51,989 bases of DNA from UBA8516 sp035455245. GTDB taxonomy: Archaea > Thermoproteota > Nitrososphaeria > Nitrososphaerales > Nitrosopumilaceae. The stretch lies in NCBI GenBank assembly GCA_035455245.1, contig DATIFN010000038.1:1-51989 (forward strand). The letters run 5' to 3'. Under the pieces are notes generated by a model that was not told the DNA's origin, did no database searches, and worked only from the letters and a program-made list of their open reading frames with translations. Of this stretch, positions 40,274 through 49,599 are shown in pieces. The number at the start of each line of letters is the position of its first letter. The first letter of the stretch is position 1. The translations under genes and the position numbers were made by a program.

Positions 40274-41161
40274 TTGGAAAAAATACTTGTTACTGGCTAT
40301 GATGGTTTCATAGGGACTCATCTTGTCGAAGATTTATCAAAGAGATACCACATAATTGGTCTTTCAAAAGAAAAATCCAAGGTAAATGGAATTAAACAAA
40401 TAAAAAAGGATATCAGAAATTTGAGATCCGATCAAGTACCAAATAATATTTCATACATTATACACCTAGCAGCTATTACTGATGTGATATATTGTGAAAG
40501 TAATCCAGCTGAGAGTTTTGATGTAAATGTAAAGGGAACAAAAAATATTCTTGAGATTGCAAGAAAAATGGATTCAAAAATTATTTATCTGAGTACAAGT
40601 CATGTTTATGGAATACCAAAAAAACTTCCTATTAGAGAAGATCACTCTAGAAATCCTACCTCCATTTATTCTGCGACAAAGTTAGCGAGTGAAATTTTAT
40701 GTGAATCATATTCAAAATCATATGGACTTGATGTCACAATAATTCGTCCCTTTTCTGTTTATGGCCCTAATAGTCCATCACATCTTGTTACGTCAAGGAT
40801 CATAACTCAGTTATTAACAAAAAATATCCTTTCCATTGGAAACCTTAAACCTAAAAGGGACTTCATTTACATCGATGATCTTGTTAGCTCTATTGAAATA
40901 ATCTTGAAAAGAGCCAGTAGCTTTAATGTATATAATGTTGGAACGGGTAGAAGCTATTCGATTCTGGAATTGTGTAAAATTTTAAAAAAAATTTCTAGGA
41001 GAAATTTGCCCATAAAATCTGAAAAATCGATTTCCCGTAAAAACGAAATAATTAAAATTGTGTCAAATTCTTCTAAAATAAGAAAATTGGGGTGGAAGCC
41101 TAAAGTAGGGATAAAGGAAGGTTTGCAGTTAACCTTTGACTGGTTTAAATCTCAATCATAA
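40274..41161 (+). CDS. NAD-dependent sugar-nucleotide SDR, candidate GDP-4-keto-6-deoxymannose reductase
   Basis: 295 residues, TTG start. Extended SDR: ILVTGYDGFIGTHLVEDL nucleotide site, STSHVYGIP, YSATKLASE (Tyr-x3-Lys), RPFSVYGP, KRDFIYIDDLVSSIEI. Given gmd two genes upstream, reduction to GDP-rhamnose or GDP-talose (RMD-type) is the natural role, but sequence alone fits several epimerases/dehydratases. A C-terminal WKPKVGIKEGL motif is common to the group. Confidence 0.78.
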   Translation: MEKILVTGYDGFIGTHLVEDLSKRYHIIGLSKEKSKVNGIKQIKKDIRNLRSDQVPNNISYIIHLAAITDVIYCESNPAESFDVNVKGTKNILEIARKMDSKIIYLSTSHVYGIPKKLPIREDHSRNPTSIYSATKLASEILCESYSKSYGLDVTIIRPFSVYGPNSPSHLVTSRIITQLLTKNILSIGNLKPKRDFIYIDDLVSSIEIILKRASSFNVYNVGTGRSYSILELCKILKKISRRNLPIKSEKSISRKNEIIKIVSNSSKIRKLGWKPKVGIKEGLQLTFDWFKSQS

Positions 41162-41259
41162 TTTATTTTTACATCGGACGATTTTCCATCTATTAAAAAA
41201 ATTTTATTTAGCAATAGATATTTTAAACAAAAATACAATTGAATTTTAGGTAAAATTGT

Positions 41260-42468
41260 ATGAAAATATTGTGCGTAGTTCAAAGATTCTATCCCGTGAT
41301 TGGTGGTTCAGAGATCTTAACAAAAAATATCATGGATCACCTTTCAAAGAATCATGAGGTTACTGTTTATACAACAAATGCAGAAGATATCAAATCTTTT
41401 TGGAATAAAAATGGTCCAAAAATCTCCAATCATGATTTTAAAAATTATGAGGTTAACCGATTTGATTTTCTAACTCCTACTGAAATTAAATTTGACGAAA
41501 AGGCAAAAACAATTCCTTTGGCAACAAACTATCCAGGACCCTTTTCTCCAGACATGTGGAAGAATCTAATTGTCAAAAAAATTGATTATGATTTAATTTT
41601 TGCAAGCGCTTTTCCATATGATCATATTATACCTGCGTATATTGCGGCAAAAAAATGGAATATACCTATAATTATTATGCCCCTGATACACCAAGAATTT
41701 CCTTGGTTGTATTTAACATCAATAAAACTGACCATGCTTAATAATTGTGATGCAATTATTGTTCTTTCTGAATCTGAAAGAAAGATCTTGGTAGATAAGG
41801 GAATAGATAAAACAAAAATATCAATTATGCCACTATTCATTGAAGAGGGCTTAAGAGAGGATCTGGATCCTGAAAAATTCCGAAAAAGCATCTCAATTAA
41901 TCCTAGAGAGAAAATCATTTTGTTTATTGGCTCAAAATCATTCGTAAAGGGGGTGATTCATCTCGTGGAGGCAATAAAAATAATACAAAAGAAGAAACCT
42001 GATGTACATTTGGTACTGATAGGGCCTACCACAAAGGAATTTAAAGAATATTTTTCAAGGTTACCAGAATGCACTAAAAAAAAAATAACTGATCTTGGTA
42101 TTGTTAATGAACGTGATAAAAGAAATGCACTTGCGGCTTGTGATTTGCTTGCCTTGCCATCTAAAAGTGAATCATTTGGCCTAGTTTATCTTGAAGCTTG
42201 GTCTTTTAAAAAACCTCTCATAGGTTGTAATATTTTACCCACATCAGAAATAATCGAGAATGGCAAAGATGGGATTCTAGTGGAATTTGGTAATGTTCAG
42301 GAAATAGTCGAGGCCATTACTCGCTTGATAAATTCTCCTCTCCTTTGTGAACAAATAGGAAATGAAGGATTGAAAAAGGTAAGTAAAATTAACTCAAAAA
42401 CCATATTGAAGACATTTGAAGAAAAATGTATCTCGATCGTTACTAACCTTCGAGATAAGACACATTAA
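41260..42468 (+). CDS. GT4-family glycosyltransferase
   Basis: 402 residues. N-terminal MKILCVVQRFYPVIGGSEILTKNI. Donor domain ILFIGSKSFVKGVIHLVEAI and the motif SKSESFGLVYLEAWSFKKPLIG. A GT-B retaining transferase. It overlaps the opposite-strand gene at 42443 by 26 bp. It is one of four GT4 proteins in the island. Confidence 0.87.
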   Translation: MKILCVVQRFYPVIGGSEILTKNIMDHLSKNHEVTVYTTNAEDIKSFWNKNGPKISNHDFKNYEVNRFDFLTPTEIKFDEKAKTIPLATNYPGPFSPDMWKNLIVKKIDYDLIFASAFPYDHIIPAYIAAKKWNIPIIIMPLIHQEFPWLYLTSIKLTMLNNCDAIIVLSESERKILVDKGIDKTKISIMPLFIEEGLREDLDPEKFRKSISINPREKIILFIGSKSFVKGVIHLVEAIKIIQKKKPDVHLVLIGPTTKEFKEYFSRLPECTKKKITDLGIVNERDKRNALAACDLLALPSKSESFGLVYLEAWSFKKPLIGCNILPTSEIIENGKDGILVEFGNVQEIVEAITRLINSPLLCEQIGNEGLKKVSKINSKTILKTFEEKCISIVTNLRDKTH

Positions 42469-43105
42469 CGGATTTTACAAGAATGCCAAGAGCCACTGAG
42501 TCTTCAACCTGGAGTATTTTGCTTGGAAGCCATAACCTGTCAGTAGTGATAAATATTTCTGAAATGGGTTTTTCCACTTCTTGTGATTTTATAATTAATT
42601 CAACTTTTTTTGTTTCTAATTTTTTTAATCTAATATTTTGCCATATTTTTTTTTCAAAACCAAGAGATACAGTCATGGGCGGGACGCTGGAAAACTCTAT
42701 AATTATCTTGTTAGTCAGTCCAATTTTGGTTGGTATGAAAAAAGTTGCTATTCCAGTAGTCCAAAGACCTGCAGTGGGTTTATCGATATAAATTGTGTTA
42801 TACCCAATCTGATTTGTTACGAATTTTTTGGAAAAATCTAAATGAGTTTCAAGTTTTCTTTTTTCTAAGAAAGCCTTGACATCTTTTCTGAAGAGAATAT
42901 CGATCAGATCTAGATCCTTTTGTGTTAAATCATGGGTCAAACCAAGTAGAATCTGATTCTGATTTTCAAGTTCATGGTAAACCTCTCCAGAAGATATGCC
43001 TACAAGTAAATTTTTGTAATATCTTCCAAATTTTATTAGGTTTTTGCATCTATTCACTACCGATACTTTCTCGCTTAGAATATCCCGGATTGTTCTTATT
43101 ATCAA
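42443..43105 (-). CDS. Unknown protein with C-terminal beta-sandwich, glycan-island type
   Basis: 220 residues. N-terminal ~80 residues are helical and charged. The C-terminal ~120 form beta strands with ISEIFITTDRLWLPSKIL...EDSVALGILVKSVNV. That ending resembles the 'tDR.WvP..il...D.R.LGI.v..i' tail seen on some glycosyltransferases and methyltransferases of surface-glycan clusters (from memory). It may be a stand-alone carbohydrate-binding or partner domain. It is on the opposite strand to its neighbours, overlapping a GT4 gene tail to tail. Confidence 0.55.
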   Translation of the reverse strand: MIIRTIRDILSEKVSVVNRCKNLIKFGRYYKNLLVGISSGEVYHELENQNQILLGLTHDLTQKDLDLIDILFRKDVKAFLEKRKLETHLDFSKKFVTNQIGYNTIYIDKPTAGLWTTGIATFFIPTKIGLTNKIIIEFSSVPPMTVSLGFEKKIWQNIRLKKLETKKVELIIKSQEVEKPISEIFITTDRLWLPSKILQVEDSVALGILVKSVNVSYLEG

Positions 43106-43577
43106 ACAATAATTAGAAAATTTTCGTAATTATAAATTAACTCGTTCCACAGCCTGTTAGTTATTTCCATAATTATTTTAGGAAAATTGCAGTAGATAGG
43201 AATCCTCTGGCAGAATCTAATCATTTTTTAGAGTAAAAAATCTTATGACTCGAAATTTGAGGATAATATTTCATTGAAAAAAGAAAATGACACAATATGT
43301 CATTTGAGATTCATTTTTTGAAGAAAGTGAAACGATTGTTAAGGGGAAATACTATGTTTCGAAAAAAGTCCAAACCAATACGCAGTTTTTTTGTGTGAGC
43401 CTACAACCTAAATTCCACATTTCCAACATCATTAATTTTTCAACCTGTCGATTTTTGAGGATAACCGTAATTGTTTTGTTGCCATCTAATAGCAAATCTT
43501 TGGAAATAACCCAAAAAAACCCTTAAAATTGAACCTAGCTGAAATGCATTTAAATTAAAATAAATTGGAATAAAATC
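43106..43577. other. 472-bp intergenic region
   Basis: A non-coding stretch with many short AT runs. Only tiny frames occur (the longest with ATG, at about 43353, is 14 codons). I see no tRNA, repeat or palindrome of note. It may hold the promoter of the long 43578 operon. Confidence 0.4.
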
Positions 43578-45146
43578 ATGAAAAATGAAATAGATGCTAA
43601 ATTTATAAAAAACTGGATTAAGGAAAATCTAAAGTCATATCAGCAACCAAAAACAAGCTATCCTGATAGTCTATCAGATCTTGATAATAAAATCAAAATT
43701 TCTTTATCACATTTATACGAAAACACTGATCTACAACATGTCAACTTACGGGAGGTTGCTACCGGAAAAAAATTTTTACGTAGAATTAGAAAAATATTGC
43801 AGCTAGAAGTTCTTGATTGGACACTTTCTCCATTTCTTGAAAAACAAACTCATTTTAATTTGAGTCTCTCAGAACTAATAGATTCTTTTAATAAAAAACA
43901 GGAAGAAATGGAATCTGAACTTAAAATCATTAATTCAAGTCTAGCTGAGCCAATAAATTCGTTTTATAAAAAACAGGAAGAGATAGAATCTGAACTAAAA
44001 ACCATTGATTCGAGTCTTACAAGAGTAATAGATTCTTTTAATAAAAAACAGGAAGAAATAGATTCTAAACTCAAAATCATTAATTTGAATCTTGCAGAAC
44101 CAATAGCCTCTTTTTATAAAAAAAAGGAAGAGATAGAATCTGAACTCAAAATCATTGATTCAAAGATAAATTTAGAAAATACTGAACAAAAAAATCGATC
44201 AATTCAATTGGAAAATAAAATATCGGATATCAAAAAGGAATTAGTCCGATCTGAAATAATTCAGGCTTTTCATAATATCTTAAAAAGAGAAGTAGACAAA
44301 GAAGCATTGGAATATTACACCAATGAAATTCTGGCCAATAAATTAACTGTTCAAAAACTATATGATATCTTACGTCAATCAGAGGAGCATTCTCAATTGT
44401 TAAAAACCCAAGAACAGAAGGAAATTCTAGTTGTTATTAAGAAAATGAATGACATGGTGAAGTATTCAAACAAATATGAAGAACAAATCACAAGCAAGTC
44501 CCCAAATGCCATCTGTTATGCAGATGTTTCAAAAATATCATATTACAATGAATTGCCCATGAGTGAACGATTTGACGAATATCTTTGGGTTTTGGAAAAT
44601 TTAAACACAACCGGGAATCTTTTAGATGTTGGATGCTCTGAAAGCATCTTTGCCCAAGAACTAACCAAGATTAACTCGCTTAATGTTTTTGGAATTGATA
44701 TAAGACAACCAGAATATACTCCGCAATTCACCTTTTTCCTTGAGGATTGTAATAAAACACACTTCGATGATGGCTTCTTTGATCAGATAACTGTTGTTTC
44801 AAGCATCGAACATTTTGGACTTGATTTTTATGGAAATAAAATACTTGATGAGGATTCCGATTTCAAAAGTATGAAGGAATTGCGACGCATTTTAAAAAAC
44901 AATGGACTAATTTTTCTTACTTTGCCTTATGGAAAAGAAAGCAAGTCATGGTACAGAAAATATGATGAAGCAAGACTGGAAAAATTATTAGATGGTTTTG
45001 AAGTGTTGGAAATAAAGATTCTAAAACAAACCCACATTGGTTGGGAAGAGACCACAGCAAAAAGTGCTATGATGAGTGGCGATTCTTTACACTATGCTGA
45101 CCTTCCAGGTGCGGTTGTTTTTATAAAAGGAAGGAAAACTGAATAA
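43578..45146 (+). CDS. Coiled-coil repeat + DUF4214-like + SAM methyltransferase
   Basis: 522 residues. N-terminus: helical region with a basic amphipathic stretch (FLRRIRKILQLEVLDWTLSPF). Residues 101-200: four 25-residue coiled-coil repeats (I-x2-F-x3-[QK]-EE...L.II). Residues ~224-275: DUF4214-like domain. Residues ~340-520: class I methyltransferase (NLLDVGCSESIF, IDIRQPEY, VVSSIEHFGLD). The membrane-binding helix, rod and methyltransferase recall WbdD-type chain-length regulators of ABC-exported O-antigens. No kinase domain is present. The C-terminus is complete. It starts a run with two GT4 genes. Confidence 0.85.
   Translation: MKNEIDAKFIKNWIKENLKSYQQPKTSYPDSLSDLDNKIKISLSHLYENTDLQHVNLREVATGKKFLRRIRKILQLEVLDWTLSPFLEKQTHFNLSLSELIDSFNKKQEEMESELKIINSSLAEPINSFYKKQEEIESELKTIDSSLTRVIDSFNKKQEEIDSKLKIINLNLAEPIASFYKKKEEIESELKIIDSKINLENTEQKNRSIQLENKISDIKKELVRSEIIQAFHNILKREVDKEALEYYTNEILANKLTVQKLYDILRQSEEHSQLLKTQEQKEILVVIKKMNDMVKYSNKYEEQITSKSPNAICYADVSKISYYNELPMSERFDEYLWVLENLNTTGNLLDVGCSESIFAQELTKINSLNVFGIDIRQPEYTPQFTFFLEDCNKTHFDDGFFDQITVVSSIEHFGLDFYGNKILDEDSDFKSMKELRRILKNNGLIFLTLPYGKESKSWYRKYDEARLEKLLDGFEVLEIKILKQTHIGWEETTAKSAMMSGDSLHYADLPGAVVFIKGRKTE
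43878..44177 (+). repeat. Tandem 75-bp coiled-coil repeats (150-bp duplicated unit)
   Basis: Four units of 75 bp; units 1 and 3 share GATTCTTTTAATAAAAAACA at 43881 and 44031, exactly 150 bp apart, and units 2 and 4 share the AEPI.SFYKK form. So a 2-unit block was duplicated once. Hydrophobic spacing is 3-4-3-4-3-4-4, i.e. two heptads plus a hendecad. Confidence 0.9.
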
Positions 45147-45149
45147 ATA

Positions 45150-46196
45150 TTGAAAGTCCTCATTGTATCTACTCACGTACCGTTTATTTCAGGTGGTGCT
45201 GAAATTTTAGAAAATAATCTAAAAAAGGCCCTAATAGAACAAGGGCATGAGGCAGAAATTACAAAAATAGGTTTTAAATGGTATCCAGCTGAGAGAATTC
45301 CTGAACATATTCTTGCAACAAGATTGTTAGATTTTACTGAAACAGCTGGTGATAAAATTGATCTTGTAATAGGCCTGAAATTTCCAGCATATTACGTTAA
45401 ACATCAAAACAAGGTTCTCTGGATTTTGCATCAGCACAGACCTGCCTATGACTTATGGGGAACACCATTTCAAGATCTCCCTTCCAATTCCGTTGGTACA
45501 AGGATAAGAGAGATTATCATAAATAGCGATAACAGATTTCTTCCTGAGGCAAAAAAAATTTTTACACTATCCAAAAATGTTTCCAATCGTTTAAGGAACT
45601 TTAACAATCTTCCATCCCAACACTTGTATCATCCTCCTGACGGTGCTGAAAATCTTGTACAAGGAAAATACGATGATTATTTTTTTTATCCTAGCCGTTT
45701 GGGTTTACTGAAAAGACAGGATCTTGTTATCCAAGCTATGCGGCATACAAAAACCAATGTGAAACTTGTTTTGGCAGGAAGACCTGATAGTAAATATGAT
45801 CTTGATAAACTTGAAAACCTTATAGATGAATACAAACTTCAGGATAAGGTATCACTTTTGATTAACATTTCAAATGAAAAAAAAGTGGAACTCTATTCCA
45901 ATTGCCTTGGAGCTGTTTTTATTCCATATGATGAGGACTATGGATATGTCACTCTTGAAGCATTTTATTCAAAGAAACCAGTAATTACTACAAATGATTC
46001 AGGTTGTCCTTTAGAATTCGTAAATGATAAAAAAAATGGACTTGTTGTACCACCTGATGCAAAACAAATAGCTTCTGCCATGGACAATCTATTCTTGGAT
46101 AAAAAAAATACACAAGAAATGGGTGAGCGTGGTTTCAAATTAATAAAATCCCTAAACTTATCATGGAATAATGTAGTAAACTCACTTACGAAATGA
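45150..46196 (+). CDS. GT4-family glycosyltransferase
   Basis: 348 residues, TTG start 3 bp after the methyltransferase stop. MKVLIVSTHVPFISGGAEILEN opens the GT-B fold. The donor domain has FFYPSRLGLLKRQDLVIQAM and YDEDYGYVTLEAFYSKKPVITTN (E-x7-E). It ends overlapping the next GT gene by ATGA, so the two are coupled. Confidence 0.88.
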   Translation: MKVLIVSTHVPFISGGAEILENNLKKALIEQGHEAEITKIGFKWYPAERIPEHILATRLLDFTETAGDKIDLVIGLKFPAYYVKHQNKVLWILHQHRPAYDLWGTPFQDLPSNSVGTRIREIIINSDNRFLPEAKKIFTLSKNVSNRLRNFNNLPSQHLYHPPDGAENLVQGKYDDYFFYPSRLGLLKRQDLVIQAMRHTKTNVKLVLAGRPDSKYDLDKLENLIDEYKLQDKVSLLINISNEKKVELYSNCLGAVFIPYDEDYGYVTLEAFYSKKPVITTNDSGCPLEFVNDKKNGLVVPPDAKQIASAMDNLFLDKKNTQEMGERGFKLIKSLNLSWNNVVNSLTK

Positions 46197-47521
46197 CATA
46201 CAATGTGTTGGTTTTAGGTACGTACGCAGTAGATACTCCCGAAGGGGGTGGGAAATACGTTCTTTATCATTTGTTTAAAAGACTACCATTTCAATTTAAT
46301 ATTAAATTCTTATCACTTGTAGAATCTGATAAAATTAGAAAAGAGTTATTGATTTCTCCTAACTTTGAAAACATACAAATACCGCAGGACATTGAACAAG
46401 CAAAAATTCAATGGAAAGAAGAAAGTAAAAACAAAACAGGACTTTTTGATGTAATTCAAATAAATTATTGGAAACATAATTCTGCCTATATAGAAACTGT
46501 AAAAAAACAGCTTCTGAATTGTAATGTTATAATTTTAGAACATCCTTACCTCGCAAACCTGATTAAGTCTTTAAACCCACATGTTCCAATTATTTATCAT
46601 GCCCATAACTTAGAATTTTTTCAAAAAGAACCCATCTTAGACTCAGAATTGTTAAAGGATGTAAAAAATGTTGAACAACTTGCCTGTGATCTGTCTAATC
46701 AAGTATGGGGTTCCTCTGAGATTGAATGTAATGCATTCTCAACAATCTATCGTGTTTCGCAAGACAAACTCAAACTTCTACCGCATGGGGCTGATCTTTC
46801 CACCAAACTTATTGAAAGGATTATCCATGAAAAAACCAAATCTAAAATAAAAGAATTAAAGGATACCACTACATTCGTTTTTGTAGGAAGCTGGCACCCA
46901 CCAAACTTGGAAGCCTTAGAATTTATTATATCTGATCTCGCACAGATAAACAAAAATTTTCTTTTCTTCATAATTGGTAGTGTAAAAGACTTTTACTTGA
47001 GTAAACATCCCGAATCAGACATTCCGGAAAATGTTATTTTATTGGGAAGTATTACCAATGATGAAAAGTATGGCATCTATGAACTGTCTGATTTTGCTAT
47101 TAATCCCATGTTTTCGGGAGCTGGCACAAATCTGAAAATGATTGAATATATGGCAGCTGGCCTTCCTATAATTTCTACGGAATTTGGTGCAAGAGGTTTG
47201 AAAATTTCAAACAAAACTTTAATCTGTGGTAATGAAAATTTTATAGATAATATAAAGAATATTACTAGTTCGAATTACTACGGTAGTCCTTCAATAAAAG
47301 AGAATTATGACATTATTAGAAATGAATATGATTATGATAAAATTGCAGGAAAGTGTACAAACCTGATACTTGAATTGTTTAATCACGAAATATCCATTTT
47401 GAATAATATTTTTTATGATGTAGTCGAAGAAATGAATAAAATGACGATCTTACAACATGATAATCTTGTTGATGAAATCTCAAAAGAGATAGAATCTATA
47501 GTAAAACCTTTAGATGCGTAA
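46193..47521 (+). CDS. GT4-like glycosyltransferase
   Basis: 442 residues. N-terminal VLVLGTYAVDTPEGGGKYVLY; donor domain TTFVFVGSWHPPNLEAL and MIEYMAAGLPIISTEFGARGL. A C-terminal helical extension (~400-442) follows the fold. The acceptor domain is longer than in neighbours. The 211-bp gap after it holds no gene that I can support. Confidence 0.83.
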   Translation: MTYNVLVLGTYAVDTPEGGGKYVLYHLFKRLPFQFNIKFLSLVESDKIRKELLISPNFENIQIPQDIEQAKIQWKEESKNKTGLFDVIQINYWKHNSAYIETVKKQLLNCNVIILEHPYLANLIKSLNPHVPIIYHAHNLEFFQKEPILDSELLKDVKNVEQLACDLSNQVWGSSEIECNAFSTIYRVSQDKLKLLPHGADLSTKLIERIIHEKTKSKIKELKDTTTFVFVGSWHPPNLEALEFIISDLAQINKNFLFFIIGSVKDFYLSKHPESDIPENVILLGSITNDEKYGIYELSDFAINPMFSGAGTNLKMIEYMAAGLPIISTEFGARGLKISNKTLICGNENFIDNIKNITSSNYYGSPSIKENYDIIRNEYDYDKIAGKCTNLILELFNHEISILNNIFYDVVEEMNKMTILQHDNLVDEISKEIESIVKPLDA

Positions 47522-47732
47522 AACAAAGTTTAGACAATGAAATATGTTTTTTAACAAAATTCATAGCTAAGTTTTCATCGTAATCCTGTTTCTTGATTTA
47601 GGTTTTTCTATTTGAGAAAGAATTCACAGTAATCATCACTATCTTAAAATCAATATTTTTTCATTGCAAAAATTAAGATGACAGATTTTCTTACCATTAA
47701 TAAAGAAAGATTTTAATAACAAACTTTTTTCT

Positions 47733-48413
47733 TTGGGATTAACGAATCCAACAGAAGTAATCCAGAATATTAGTCATTTGGGTGGTTCATACCACAAATT
47801 ATCATTTCCTGATGGAACAGTTTTGCAGGGAATATTCGATATGAGCAGATACTTGAAATATTATCAAATTCCTAATTTGAAAGGAAAAACAGTTTTGGAT
47901 GTGGGAACAGGTACTGGGTATTTTGCTTTTGAATTTGCTAAAATGGGTGCTGAGGTAACTGCGATAAGTGATGTTATTAAAGAAGTACATTTTGCAGCCA
48001 ATAAATTAATGGGAACAGATGTAAAATTTCTTAAAAAAGATCTTTATACAATTGATGAAAAATTTGGAAAATTTGACATTGTTTTTTGCAGTCACGTTCT
48101 ACAACATATCCCTGACATGTTTAGTGCTATAAGTAAAATTTATTCTGTAACCAAAGAACAAGCAATTTTTGGGATAAACATAATTGGTGATAAGAAATGG
48201 GATGATGTTCCCGCAGCTATTTTTGGAGGTTTTAAAAGTGAAAAAAATGGAGGCAAATTTCCTACTTATTGGATTCCAAGTAGATCTTGTTGTGTTAAAA
48301 TGATGCAAGTAGCAGGGTTTAGAAATATTAAAAAAATTTCCTTTTTTGATTTGTATGGTGAGGAGAAAAAAGTAAACAAAATTCCTACGGACGTTTATCA
48401 TTGCTTCATATAA
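47733..48413 (+). CDS. SAM-dependent methyltransferase (DUF1698/CmoB-like fold)
   Basis: 226 residues, TTG start. Motif I TVLDVGTGTGYFAFEFAKMG, motif II region VKFLKKDLYTI, and motif III IVFCSHVLQHIPD. The pre-motif segment LPDGTVLQGIFDMSRYLKYY with the Rossmann core resembles the tRNA (mo5U34) methyltransferase-like family, members of which occur in glycan clusters acting on sugars. Given the island, a glycan O-methyltransferase is the best guess. Confidence 0.78.
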   Translation: MGLTNPTEVIQNISHLGGSYHKLSFPDGTVLQGIFDMSRYLKYYQIPNLKGKTVLDVGTGTGYFAFEFAKMGAEVTAISDVIKEVHFAANKLMGTDVKFLKKDLYTIDEKFGKFDIVFCSHVLQHIPDMFSAISKIYSVTKEQAIFGINIIGDKKWDDVPAAIFGGFKSEKNGGKFPTYWIPSRSCCVKMMQVAGFRNIKKISFFDLYGEEKKVNKIPTDVYHCFI

Positions 48414-48576
48414 CAATACCAATTCGGATTATCAAGAGCGACAATCATTAATCCATGATCTAGGATTAACCCAATTTACCCTGCCTATCAAAAACATATT
48501 GATATTTATGAATGATTTATCTTAGAGCCGATTATCTAACAAAGGTATATTTCCAAAAACATTATTATTTTTTAAT

Positions 48577-49518
48577 ATGATCGATGACGAAAAAATTATT
48601 TCTACCATACGCGGTACATTTGCAAAAAAGCTATTAAGGGAACCTGAGCCAAAAGCATTGAATTGGTTCTTTTATGAAATAAAAAGTGGCAGAATAAAAC
48701 TTGAAGAGTTAGAAAAAAAAGTTGAATCAACTCCAGAATTCAAAAAATTAGAAAATTTACGAAAAGGATATACAACTACGAACGAAGGTTTTGTAATCCA
48801 CCTAGATACAGAAGACTGGATAATATCCCGAACACTTGCTCTTAATTCTACATGGGAACCAAAGGAAACTGAGTTTCTAAAAAAAATAATTACAGGAAAT
48901 ATGAAAGTGTTAGATATAGGTGCTAATTTAGGATATTTTACCATATTGTTCTCTAGGCAAGTAGGTTCTGAAGGTAAGGTCATTGCATTTGAACCTAACC
49001 CTTTTAGTTTTGATCTTCTAAAAAAAAATATCAAAGCAAACAACCTTCAAAACGTCTATGCAATTCAAAAAGCAGTTTCTAATATTTCGGGATATGAAAA
49101 ATTGTACCTTTCAAAAAAAAATCATGGCGATAATAGATTATTTAGTGTACCAATTCTTAACTCTGATTTAGACAGAGACATAGCTCAAGTTGAAGTTACC
49201 ACCTTAGATGATTATCTTAAAGACATTCATATTGATTTCTTGAAGATGGATGTGCAGGGATCGGAGCCAAAAGTTATTGAGGGTGGATATAATTTAATAA
49301 AAAACAGTCGAAATTTAAAAATGATGGTTGAATTTTGGCCTCTTGCCCTTAAGGTTCAAGGCTATGAACCTATCAACTTCCTGCTACAATTGGAAAGTCT
49401 GGATTTTGACATCTATGATCTTTCGGACGATGAAAGCCAAAGAATATCTTCATACAATGAATTATGCTCGAAATATCAAGGGAATTTATATACAAATCTC
49501 TATTGTGTTAGAAACTAA
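48577..49518 (+). CDS. DUF4214-like domain plus FkbM methyltransferase
   Basis: 313 residues. Residues ~4-58 are the DUF4214-like domain (IRGTFAKKLLREPEPKALNWF..EIKSG...FKKL). From ~95 on it is an FkbM methyltransferase: VLDIGANLGYFTILFSRQ, IAFEPNPFSFDLLK, DFLKMDVQGSEPKVIEGG. Same architecture as the minus-strand gene at 33905, with only partial sequence identity, so they are diverged paralogues likely acting on different positions or sugars. Confidence 0.86.
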   Translation: MIDDEKIISTIRGTFAKKLLREPEPKALNWFFYEIKSGRIKLEELEKKVESTPEFKKLENLRKGYTTTNEGFVIHLDTEDWIISRTLALNSTWEPKETEFLKKIITGNMKVLDIGANLGYFTILFSRQVGSEGKVIAFEPNPFSFDLLKKNIKANNLQNVYAIQKAVSNISGYEKLYLSKKNHGDNRLFSVPILNSDLDRDIAQVEVTTLDDYLKDIHIDFLKMDVQGSEPKVIEGGYNLIKNSRNLKMMVEFWPLALKVQGYEPINFLLQLESLDFDIYDLSDDESQRISSYNELCSKYQGNLYTNLYCVRN

Positions 49519-49599
49519 CTTTTCTATATTAGAACAATAAAACTTTTGGACACACAGACATATTAAAAATTTAATATCCATTTATGATATGATATTAAA

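Noticed and set aside
43578..45146. Coiled-coil methyltransferase as an SMC/Rad50-like protein
   Set aside because: No nucleotide-binding domain; the rod is short and the catalytic end is a class I methyltransferase.
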